Shown piece by piece: positions 1 to 4,853 of a stretch of DNA of 8,589 bases (positions are counted from its first letter, which is position 1; every line of letters begins with the position of its first letter). The translations under genes and the position numbers were made by a program. The stretch comes from Candidatus Eiseniibacteriota bacterium (lineage in GTDB: Bacteria; Eisenbacteria; RBG-16-71-46): the NCBI GenBank assembly GCA_023249815.1, contig JAHFBX010000111.1, positions 1 through 8,589 of the forward strand, written 5' to 3'. A model generated the notes under the pieces. That model was not told where the DNA came from. It saw only the letters and a program-made list of their open reading frames with translations, and did not search any database.

Positions 1-121
1 TTCCCCGCTTCCTTCGGACGCTCCCTCACGGTCGCGCCCTTGCGGTTCCCTTGGGTCCTTGTGACCAAGTTCCCGGAGGACTTCCACCTCCCAGTCAGCG
101 CCCCTGCTGGGCGTACAACGG

Positions 122-153
122 GACCGGGCGGACGCTCACGCGCCCGCCCGGTC
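122..153 (-). terminator. Hairpin after the copy A gene, possible terminator
   Basis: A perfect 10-bp GC-rich inverted repeat (122-131 with 144-153) with a 12-nt loop, starting 27 nt past the stop codon at 181. No U-run follows on the minus strand, so it may be a Rho-assisted or mRNA 3'-end stabilising hairpin rather than a classic intrinsic terminator. The rest of 1-180 holds no gene that I can support. Confidence 0.45.
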
Positions 154-180
154 GTTACTTCGTCAGAGGCTGCTTGTGGA

Positions 181-939
181 TCAGCGGTACAGCGACTTCA
201 CCGCGCCCCACGTGCTGTTCTTGGTCGGCGTGGCCGCGCCGCAGCCCGGCACGCCACCCACGACGACGCCACCACCACCCTGCCAGGTCACGAAGTCGGT
301 ATCGAAACCGTTCGACGGACCGACGAGCTTGCGGTTGTTCGTCGCGATCGGCGTCGTGAGATTGATCGAGTTGAACACGATACAGATCGCGTCCTGACAG
401 CCACCACACAGGCCTGAGCCGACCGACTTCAGGTTGTTCACGATCAGGTTGAACGAGAAGTACTCGGTGCCCGGGTCGAGGTTCGCGAGGCCGGAGATGG
501 GCACCGCCGAGGCGGCCACCATGCGGGCCGTGTTCGGACCACGCAGGCCGATGTTGTAAGCGCCGATGCCGCCCGTCGCACCACCGTTTGCCCAGTCGAA
601 GCAGCCGAGGGCCGTGGCCGAGATCACGGTGTTGAACGTCATCGACGACTGGCGGCACGTGCCCGCATTGCGGAACTGCCACCACGCGGGAAGCACCGGA
701 CTCGCCGACGCGAGGTCCACCACGATCTCGTTGCCGGAGGTCGTATTGAGCGGTGCCTCGAGCACGAACGAGCCGGTGATGGAATTGGAGCCGTTGTTCG
801 AGTTGCAGGCGAAGTTGCGGTTGATCGCCCCACCGTCACTCAGGCAGGCGTTCCAACGGATGTTCACACCTTGCCCCGCGGCCGCGACACCAGCAGTCAT
901 GGCGAGGAGCATGCCGCATAGCAGTGTAACTCTCTTCAT
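181..939 (-). CDS. Secreted cysteine-rich protein of unknown function, copy A of a tandem paralog pair
   Basis: The product has 252 residues and I cannot name its family. The start is ATG at 939 because GGAGG lies 6 nt upstream (946-950) and the protein then opens with a good Sec signal peptide (MKR, then a hydrophobic run, cleavage near AAAG at about residue 22). The frame is open further upstream, to 1053, but a start there would bury the ribosome site and the signal peptide. The mature protein has eight cysteines (C32, C45, C95, C113, C178, C181, C186, C233), including a CxxC. It also has the blocks FACNSNNGSN, LPAWWQFRNAGTC, GGATGGIGAYN and NRKLVGP, and ends TWGAVKSLYR. All eight cysteines are kept in the neighbour at 1441-2199, which is about 71% identical without gaps. 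Even cysteine number and export suggest a disulfide-stabilised extracellular or periplasmic fold. Similar proteins with this C-terminal signature are, from memory, typical of Candidatus Eisenbacteria genomes. The gene stands alone behind about 450 bp of non-coding DNA and is followed by a hairpin. Confidence 0.88.
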   Translation of the reverse strand: MKRVTLLCGMLLAMTAGVAAAGQGVNIRWNACLSDGGAINRNFACNSNNGSNSITGSFVLEAPLNTTSGNEIVVDLASASPVLPAWWQFRNAGTCRQSSMTFNTVISATALGCFDWANGGATGGIGAYNIGLRGPNTARMVAASAVPISGLANLDPGTEYFSFNLIVNNLKSVGSGLCGGCQDAICIVFNSINLTTPIATNNRKLVGPSNGFDTDFVTWQGGGGVVVGGVPGCGAATPTKNSTWGAVKSLYR

Positions 940-945
940 CGTCTG

Positions 946-950
946 CCTCC
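946..950 (-). promoter_or_regulatory. Ribosome binding site of the copy A gene
   Basis: GGAGG on the minus strand, 6 nt before the ATG at 939. It decides the start, since the frame stays open upstream to 1053. Confidence 0.8.
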
Positions 951-967
951 GGTACCTCTTCACAGAG

Positions 968-980
968 AGGGGGTTGGGGG
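968..980 (-). promoter_or_regulatory. C-rich leader motif upstream of copy A
   Basis: On the minus strand five Cs, AA, five Cs and a T, 29 nt before the start codon. The same arrangement with AAAA between the C runs lies 26 nt before copy B (2225-2239). It may be a shared regulatory or leader element, or a remnant of the duplication that produced both genes. Confidence 0.35.
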
Positions 981-1387
981 ACCTGGCCACTTCTGTTCCC
1001 GAGCGAGATGTCGGTGGAGACGCGCCGAACGTGTGCGACGACGCTTCCAACATCTACCCTAGCGTGGCCGGCACGTCCGAGAACAGGGAAATCTGTAGCG
1101 AGAATGTGGTTTCGCAGGCCTTCGTCGCTAACGAACATCGAGTTCTGGTCGCATGCGGCGGCCGGCGCATGGGGGCGCGGTCACCTCCAGCCGAACCTCG
1201 TCAACCGCGGCTAAACGTCGCGGCACCGCAGCTCACCGCCATGACCCGAAGGCGGGCAGCGGGTTGCCCTGGCACACCGGGTCAGTAGCCTGCCGCCGCT
1301 TGGTATTCATATTTCGGCGTGGTGAGCGTCCTGGCGAACGCTGTCTCAACCGGACCCATCGGGCGACAGGGCACTGGACCCAAGCGA

Positions 1388-1417
1388 CGAGGCGGACGCC
1401 GTGTGGCGTCCGCCTCG
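1388..1417 (-). terminator. Hairpin after the copy B gene, probable terminator
   Basis: A perfect 13-bp GC-rich stem (1388-1400 with 1405-1417) closed by a 4-nt loop, 23 nt past the stop codon at 1441. It is the strongest hairpin in the window. No U-tract follows on the minus strand, as with the other candidate terminators here. Confidence 0.6.
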
Positions 1418-1440
1418 CGCGAATCCTGCTTCGTACGGCT

Positions 1441-2199
1441 TTAGCGATAGAGCGACTTCACCGAGCCCCACGTGGTGCTGCGGGTCGGCGTGGCCGCCGG
1501 GCAACCCTGGCCGCGGGGGCTGCCCACACCCAGACCGCCCTGCCACGTCGCGAAGTTGCTGTCGGTGCCATTCGCCGGACCGAACAGCTTGCGGTTGTTG
1601 GCCGCGATCGGCGTGGTGATGTTGATGGAGTTGAACACGACGCAGACCGGCACCGTGCAGCCGTCGCACAGACCCGTGCCCACCGTCTTCGCGTTGTTGA
1701 AGAGCAGGTTGAACGAGAAGTACTCCGTCTGCGGTCCAAGCCCCGCCAGACCCGAGACGGGCACGGCCGAGGCCGCGATCATGCGAGCGGTGTTCGGCGA
1801 CGGGTTGCCAACGTTGTACGCACCGATACCGCCTGTGGCTCCGCCACTGGCCCAGTCGAAGCAGTTGATCGCCGTCGCCGCGAGCACCGTGTTGAACGTC
1901 ATCGACGACTGACGGCAGGTACCGGCGTTCCGGTACTGCCACCAGGCCGGAAGCGTGGGGCTGGCCGAGGCGAGGTCGACGATGATCTCGTTGCCCGAGA
2001 CGTTGGCGAGGTCAGCGCCCAACTCGAACGTACCGACGAGTTGGTTCGAACCATTGTTCGAGTTGCAGGCGAAGTTGCGGTTCAGGGCGCCTCCGTCCGT
2101 GGCACAAGCACTCCAACGGAGACTGACGCCCGCAGCGGCCGACGCGAGAGACGCGGTGGCCGCGAGGAGCAGGCCGCACAGCAGAATCGACTTCTTCAT
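1441..2199 (-). CDS. Secreted cysteine-rich protein of unknown function, copy B of a tandem paralog pair
   Basis: The product has 252 residues, aligns end to end without gaps to the gene at 181-939 (about 71% identity by hand count), and has the same unknown function. The start is ATG at 2199, with GGAGG 9 nt upstream (2209-2213). It opens with a Sec signal peptide (MKKS, hydrophobic core, cleavage around the SAAAG segment near residue 22). The eight mature-protein cysteines are at the same positions as in copy A (32, 45, 95, 113, 178, 181, 186, 233). The most conserved blocks are RNFACNSNNGSN, DLASASP, AWWQYRNAGTCRQSSMTFNT, GGATGGIGAYN, ASAVP, TEYFSFNL and the tail TWGSVKSLYR. The two copies differ most in the signal peptide, at residues 53-67 and in a Gly/Pro-rich stretch at 223-234. 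Export and conserved cysteines suggest a disulfide-bonded extracellular or periplasmic protein. It follows the dockerin-like gene by 125 bp, with a hairpin between them, so it is probably a separate transcription unit. Confidence 0.88.
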   Translation of the reverse strand: MKKSILLCGLLLAATASLASAAAGVSLRWSACATDGGALNRNFACNSNNGSNQLVGTFELGADLANVSGNEIIVDLASASPTLPAWWQYRNAGTCRQSSMTFNTVLAATAINCFDWASGGATGGIGAYNVGNPSPNTARMIAASAVPVSGLAGLGPQTEYFSFNLLFNNAKTVGTGLCDGCTVPVCVVFNSINITTPIAANNRKLFGPANGTDSNFATWQGGLGVGSPRGQGCPAATPTRSTTWGSVKSLYR

Positions 2200-2208
2200 T
2201 GTTGCTTG

Positions 2209-2213
2209 CCTCC
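2209..2213 (-). promoter_or_regulatory. Ribosome binding site of the copy B gene
   Basis: GGAGG on the minus strand, 9 nt before the ATG at 2199. It supports that start over the upstream in-frame ATG at 2247. Confidence 0.75.
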
Positions 2214-2224
2214 GAAGCTGCGGA

Positions 2225-2239
2225 AGGGGGTTTTGGGGG
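2225..2239 (-). promoter_or_regulatory. C-rich leader motif upstream of copy B
   Basis: On the minus strand five Cs, AAAA, five Cs and a T, 26 nt before the start codon. It is the counterpart of the motif at 968-980 before copy A. Role unknown. Confidence 0.35.
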
Positions 2240-2270
2240 TGAGGCAATCGCGACAGCGGGTCGTGTGGTT

Positions 2271-2304
2271 CGGGTCATGTCGTGCTGCCACACGACACGA
2301 CCCG
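2271..2304 (-). terminator. Hairpin after the dockerin-like gene, terminator or attenuator
   Basis: A 14-bp stem (2271-2284 with 2291-2304) with a 6-nt loop, 20 nt past the stop codon at 2325. One position (2277/2298) would be a G-U pair in the minus-strand RNA. No U-tract follows. A second copy of one arm at 2257-2268 can compete for pairing (see findings). Confidence 0.5.
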
Positions 2305-2324
2305 TCACACGGGTGTTGCTGAGA

Positions 2325-2987
2325 TTACAACAGGCAGGTTCCGCCGGGCGCGGGCGGGGGCGCGCACGACGCGGCAGACGTGCCGTTACCGAACTCGGTG
2401 AGCCAGAACGACAGGTCGTTGGCGCCGACGCTGCCGTCGCAATCGAGATCCGAGCGGCCGATGTCCGGGTCGAGACCGAAGTCCGTGAGCCACGCCGACA
2501 GGTCGTTGGCACCGACGCCAGCGAGCCCGTCGAGATCGTAGGCCACAACCGTGGGCGAGCCGATCAACGTTCCGTTGGCATAGATCCGGCCACCGTTGCG
2601 CAGCGTCGTCGCGAGGCCGGCGCCATTCGAGCCGCCGAGCACCGTGAACGTCACGCTACCGGTGACGTCCGTGAACTTGCGCACGGTCTTCGCCGGGCAG
2701 TTCACCAGCGCGTCCACGTCGAGCTGGTCGAGACAGATGCCGATGTCGTCGCAGAGTGAGAAGTCGATCACCACCGAAGCGCCGTTCAACGGGTTGTTCG
2801 CGAGATCGCGGACAACCACCGTGAACTGCCCCGCCGCGGCATCCGGCACACCGGCGACAGAACCGACGAGCCCGATGCAGGCGGGCTTCGTGGAGTTACC
2901 CTCGCTGGGCACGCCCGCCATCGCGGCCGAAGCGACGAGCAGACCCGCCGCCGTGAGGAGCGTGGCCTTGCGAACCAAACCAGTCAT
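2325..2987 (-). CDS. Secreted protein with an Ig-like domain and a paired dockerin-like EF-hand module
   Basis: The product has 220 residues. The start is ATG at 2987, with GGGAGGTG just upstream. Residues 1-24 form a signal peptide ending AMA, followed by GVPSEGN. Residues about 36-148 look like a bacterial Ig-like (invasin/Big_1-type) beta domain: FTVVVRDLANNPLNGASV, then a DVTGSVTFTVLGG segment as in the TDxxGxAxFTL strand of that family. Residues 151-200 hold two calcium-loop-like repeats, each followed by VGANDLSxWLTxFG. The first loop has D151, D153 and D162 but Leu at position 5. The second has D180, D182, D184 and D191 and looks complete. This resembles dockerin type I or planctomycete/Eisenbacteria-style EF-hand tails, which bind calcium and in cellulosomes dock to cohesins. 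No cohesin is visible in the window. The last 20 residues are Pro/Gly-rich with two cysteines. The domain calls come from pattern recognition; the exact partner or substrate is unknown. Confidence 0.88.
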   Translation of the reverse strand: MTGLVRKATLLTAAGLLVASAAMAGVPSEGNSTKPACIGLVGSVAGVPDAAAGQFTVVVRDLANNPLNGASVVIDFSLCDDIGICLDQLDVDALVNCPAKTVRKFTDVTGSVTFTVLGGSNGAGLATTLRNGGRIYANGTLIGSPTVVAYDLDGLAGVGANDLSAWLTDFGLDPDIGRSDLDCDGSVGANDLSFWLTEFGNGTSAASCAPPPAPGGTCLL

Positions 2988-2994
2988 TGTTGCA

Positions 2995-2999
2995 CCTCC
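2995..2999 (-). promoter_or_regulatory. Ribosome binding site of the dockerin-like gene
   Basis: GGAGG inside GGGAGGTG on the minus strand, 7 nt before the ATG at 2987. Confidence 0.8.
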
Positions 3000-3038
3000 C
3001 TAAAGGGTGAAAACCTGTTGCAGTGTTCCAGGCAAGGC

Positions 3039-3092
3039 TCAGTTGCGCGCAATCAGGTCTGGCTTCGAGCCACCTCCTTTCGAACTCTTCAT
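3039..3092 (-). CDS. Possible 17-codon leader ORF upstream of the dockerin-like gene
   Basis: ATG at 3092 to TGA at 3039 would encode MKSSKGGGSKPDLIARN. It lies within the predicted 5' leader of the gene at 2325-2987, 51 nt before that gene's start. Against it: no good ribosome site precedes the ATG (only GAAG), and 17 codons can occur by chance. For it: it is correctly placed behind a promoter, has a basic and polar leader-peptide composition, and its ATG sits exactly in the 3' arm of a strong hairpin, as in leaders that control translation. Codons 5-7 (AAA GGA GGT) form a perfect complement to the 16S rRNA tail. I do not recognise the peptide. Confidence 0.25.
   Translation of the reverse strand: MKSSKGGGSKPDLIARN
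3071..3080 (-). promoter_or_regulatory. Perfect anti-SD complement inside the leader
   Basis: AAAGGAGGTG on the minus strand, a match to the full 16S 3' tail, about 84 nt upstream of the dockerin-like start. No ATG or GTG stands at the usual 5-10 nt; the nearest plausible downstream start is a TTG 18 nt away. It could be a ribosome standby or pausing site, or simply part of the 17-codon ORF. Confidence 0.4.
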
Positions 3093-3117
3093 ATCTTCAA
3101 TATGAGCTTAGAGTTCG
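3081..3117 (-). promoter_or_regulatory. Structured leader hairpin of the dockerin-like gene
   Basis: An outer stem of 8 bp (3081-3088 with 3110-3117) and an inner stem of 6 bp (3089-3094 with 3100-3105) with a 5-nt loop (3095-3099). On one side there is a 4-nt bulge (3106-3109). The inner stem is TCATAT paired with ATATGA, unusually AU-rich for this genome, and contains the ATG of the 17-codon ORF. Directly 3' of the hairpin is AAAGGAGGTG. The form fits a regulatory leader element; I recognise no known riboswitch class. Confidence 0.5.
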
Positions 3118-3171
3118 AGTGCCTTGGTGAGCTTATCTCGTGCGCCTACAAGGCCTTCCAAGACACCAGAA

Positions 3172-3201
3172 AGTCTAGGGTCCGTGTTCGCGCGGTGTCA
3201 A
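3172..3201 (-). promoter_or_regulatory. Sigma-70-type promoter for the dockerin-like gene
   Basis: On the minus strand a perfect -35 box TTGACA (3196-3201), an 18-nt spacer and a -10 box TAGACT (3172-3177, four of six matches). Transcription would start near 3165 and give a leader of about 178 nt before the ATG at 2987. It is the best promoter-like site I found in the window. Confidence 0.5.
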
Positions 3202-3342
3202 GCACGTTCTTGACGATGGCTCACCATGGAACTCGTGTTCTCGCCCCACGTTGGGAGTCGGTTGCCCGTTCGCCCGCAGGACTTCGCGCGCGGCTCCCGG
3301 CGACCCTGGCGACCGCTCCCTCCCCCCTGTCGAAAGTACCGC

Positions 3343-3418
3343 TGGTGGGCGAAACAGGGCTCGAACCTGTGACCCCTTGCTTGTAAGGCAAGTGCTCTAC
3401 CAGCTGAGCTATTCGCCC
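3343..3418 (-). tRNA. tRNA-Val (anticodon UAC)
   Basis: A complete 76-nt cloverleaf. The acceptor stem GGGCGAA pairs fully with TTCGCCC, followed by discriminator A and an encoded CCA (3343-3345). The D stem is GCTC/GAGC with loop AGCTGGTA. The anticodon stem CTTGC/GCAAG has loop CTTACAA, giving anticodon UAC for valine GUA (and wobble GUN) codons. The variable loop is GGGTC. The T stem is ACAGG/CCTGT with loop TTCGAGC. All invariant positions that I can check are present, so it should be functional. Its first 10 nt overlap the 3' end of the upstream small membrane-protein gene, so the two are probably co-transcribed and separated by RNase P. Confidence 0.97.
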
Positions 3419-3666
3419 TCGGTCGAGCCGCTTCCGCGCACCAGCAGAGCGGCCGGGATCAAGACGCAGTAACCGGCCACGAGCAGCACCGGGGCAAGCG
3501 TCAGAGAACCTCTCGAGAGGCTCATGTAGCCGCCGGCCAGGACCGCCACCCCGAGGGCCAGGAGCGCCGTGTTGGGCACCCCCCAGCGGAAGCCGAGGTC
3601 CACCTCGGGTGCCGCCATCTTGGCCTTCAAGCTCTTGGGACGAGTGACGTTAGGCTTCTGGCTCAT
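3409..3666 (-). CDS. Small two-helix membrane protein, DUF3098-like
   Basis: The product has 85 residues. Its N-terminus is basic and cytoplasmic-looking (about 1-28), with transmembrane helices at about 31-49 and 55-77 and a short acidic tail STEGE. The segment SLTLAPVLLVAGYCVLIPAA matches what I remember of the second helix of DUF3098 proteins (xRxITLAPIxxLxGYxxxI). Those are small membrane proteins found in Bacteroidetes-type genomes near ftsX and uppP, of unknown function. Neither neighbour is visible here, so the family call is tentative. A GAAGGGG ribosome site (3674-3680) lies 7 nt before the ATG. The stop codon TAG (3409-3411) falls inside the tRNA-Val gene, at tRNA nucleotides 8-10. 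An alternative is an unrelated small membrane protein, but the clean helices and ribosome site make a real gene likely. Confidence 0.75.
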   Translation of the reverse strand: MSQKPNVTRPKSLKAKMAAPEVDLGFRWGVPNTALLALGVAVLAGGYMSLSRGSLTLAPVLLVAGYCVLIPAALLVRGSGSTEGE

Positions 3667-3762
3667 TTCCCGACCCCTTCTTGCTCCCCTCGCGGAAGCG
3701 GAGATTGGAACGCCGACGACCTCGATCGGGAGCTTCTCCCGTTCGAGACCGCCGGCGCTGGG

Positions 3763-3818
3763 CCGGGCCTTTCGAGGCCCGGGGCACTGGCGATCTCAGC
3801 GAAGATCGCGGTGGTGCC
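3763..3818 (-). terminator. Tandem hairpins after the larE-like gene, possible terminator
   Basis: Two adjacent inverted repeats lie 33-88 nt past the stop at 3851. The first (3783-3818) has a 7-bp stem (3790-3796 with 3803-3809) extended by 5 outer pairs across an interior loop. The second (3763-3782) has a perfect 8-bp stem around a 4-nt loop (TTCG on the plus strand, CGAA on the minus strand). No U-tract follows. The whole spacer 3667-3850 shows nothing else. Confidence 0.45.
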
Positions 3819-3850
3819 GCCGCCTCCGATGGGGCGCACAGTTTCGTACC

Positions 3851-4756
3851 CTATCCTGTGGCGTCGGTTCCGGAATTGTTCATGTTGCCCGAGCGAAGAC
3901 CCTCGAGATCAATGGCTATCCACCTGAATCCCAACGACTTGAGAGCCGCGACCACGCCTTCGCGCACGCCGGGGGCGCAGACGCGCGTCAAGTCGGCGAT
4001 CGGGACCTCGATTCGCGCGGTCTCGCCATGGTGCCGGACACGCAGGTGGTTGAATCCCAGCTCATGGAGCGCCGCCTCGGCACGCTCGACCTGGGTCAGG
4101 CTCTCGCGTGTGATCGCGGTGCCGTACGGGATCCGGGAGGCGAGGCAGGGCGAGGCGGGTTTGCCCGCGCTCTCGAGCCCGAGCAGCTCCGCCGCCGTCC
4201 GGACATCGGCCTTGGTGAAGCCCAACTCGGCGAGCGGGGAGCGGATGTCCCGCTCGGCGGCCGCTCGACGTCCCGGCCGCCAGTCTGCGAGGTCGTCGGC
4301 GATCGTGCCGTCGAGCACGACGCTGCCGCCCTCACGCGCGGCCACCCTAGCGAGCTGCTCGTAGAGTTCGGTCTTGCAGTGGTAGCAGCGGTCCGTGTCA
4401 TTGGCAGCGAACTCGGGATCCGCGAGCTCGCCCGTTCGCACGGTCTCGACGCGCGCCCCGATGTGCGCGGCCTGTGCCAACGCCAGCTCCAGCTCTCGCG
4501 AGGCATAGCTGTCGGACACTCCGATCACGCCGAGGGCGCTTGCGCCCAGCTGTTCGTGTGCGACCGCGAGCAGCACGCTCGAGTCCACGCCGCCTGAATA
4601 GGCCACGACGACACGGCCCAAGGCCGCGAGGTGCGCGCGCAGCAACGCGAGGCGTTCGGCGGCGCCGGCGCCGGCGTGCGGGCGCTCGCCGGGATCGCGG
4701 ATGGCGACCAGCCCTGGCTGCTCGGGGAGGCGCGCGATGCCGTGCGGGAGGCTCAT
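3851..4756 (-). CDS. larE: ATP-dependent sulfur insertase LarE for the nickel-pincer nucleotide cofactor
   Basis: The product has 301 residues, close to the family's usual 270-290 plus a short N-terminal extension. LarE adenylylates the pyridinium dicarboxylate nucleotide made by LarB and converts its carboxylates to thiocarboxylates, before LarC inserts nickel to form the cofactor of lactate racemase LarA and related enzymes. Evidence: the PP-loop VVAYSGGVDSS (residues 49-60), CYHCKTELY (C124, C127), SPCLASRIPYG (C204) and the C-terminal AIDLEGLRSGNMN signature. The single cysteine of Lactobacillus LarE is sacrificed as the sulfur donor. Proteins with the three cysteines seen here, such as that of Thermotoga maritima, are known to hold a [4Fe-4S] cluster, so this one is probably the cluster type. 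The start is ATG at 4756; it has no clear ribosome site, and residues 1-35 are poorly conserved in the family, so the true start may differ. No larA, larB or larC is visible beside it. The gene lies 97 bp after the propeller gene. Confidence 0.93.
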   Translation of the reverse strand: MSLPHGIARLPEQPGLVAIRDPGERPHAGAGAAERLALLRAHLAALGRVVVAYSGGVDSSVLLAVAHEQLGASALGVIGVSDSYASRELELALAQAAHIGARVETVRTGELADPEFAANDTDRCYHCKTELYEQLARVAAREGGSVVLDGTIADDLADWRPGRRAAAERDIRSPLAELGFTKADVRTAAELLGLESAGKPASPCLASRIPYGTAITRESLTQVERAEAALHELGFNHLRVRHHGETARIEVPIADLTRVCAPGVREGVVAALKSLGFRWIAIDLEGLRSGNMNNSGTDATG

Positions 4757-4793
4757 GGGCCGGGCATCGTACCCACTCGCGGGGCGCGTTGCC

Positions 4794-4819
4794 ACGGGGT
4801 ACGGGGTACGGGGTACGGG
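4794..4819. repeat. Heptanucleotide tandem repeat
   Basis: Three perfect copies of ACGGGGT plus a five-base partial copy, in the 97-bp spacer between the propeller gene and larE. Two small hairpin-forming sequences lie beside it (around 4818-4830 and 4835-4847). It may be a slippage-prone spacer or part of the 3' end of the upstream transcript. Confidence 0.7.
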
Positions 4820-4853
4820 CGGCTTCGCCTCCGCACCGGCCGCCGGTCGCGAG

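Larger units (their letters stand above)
940..1440. other. 501-bp intergenic region between the two paralogs
   Basis: I see no convincing gene here. From right to left it holds the hairpin after copy B (1388-1417), then an AT-rich patch around 1304-1315 in otherwise GC-rich DNA that could be part of a promoter for copy A. Next comes a nested inverted repeat (outer arms 1243-1248 and 1278-1283, inner arms 1254-1258 and 1265-1269). The C-rich leader motif (968-980) and the ribosome site (946-950) lie just before copy A. I could not find a convincing pair of -35 and -10 boxes. At about 430 nt after the hairpin, the region is long for a bacterial spacer and could contain an unannotated RNA, but nothing in it matches an RNA family I know. 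Confidence 0.5.
2988..3342. other. 355-bp intergenic region: promoter and long leader of the dockerin-like gene
   Basis: This region lies between the end of tRNA-Val and the dockerin-like gene. On the minus strand it holds a G-rich stretch after the tRNA (3296-3327), a consensus-like promoter (3172-3201), a strong hairpin (3081-3117), a possible 17-codon ORF (3039-3092) with an embedded anti-SD complement (3071-3080), and the ribosome site of the next gene. I see no larger gene. The tRNA has no clear U-tract terminator behind it. Confidence 0.6.

Noticed and set aside
895..939. LLCG near the N-terminus of both paralogs considered as a lipobox
   Set aside because: The cysteine is at residue 8, before the hydrophobic core, and Leu at the -1 position does not fit lipoprotein processing.
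940..1053. Upstream start for the copy A gene at 1053
   Set aside because: The added residues are not similar to anything in copy B, and a strong ribosome site and signal peptide mark the ATG at 939.
3071..3080. Plus-strand CACCTCCTTT considered as the 3' end of a 16S rRNA gene
   Set aside because: Only about ten bases match; the upstream 16S helices and the usual GGCTGGAT before it are absent, and the bases are explained as an anti-SD complement or codons on the minus strand.
3296..3327. Minus-strand G-runs after tRNA-Val as a G-quadruplex
   Set aside because: Four G-runs are present but one loop is 11 nt long, and such patterns are common by chance at this GC content.
3569..4597. Plus-strand open frame of 342 codons opposite larE and the small membrane protein
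   Set aside because: It is a shadow of larE, whose PP-loop, cysteines and C-terminal signature are unmistakable on the minus strand.
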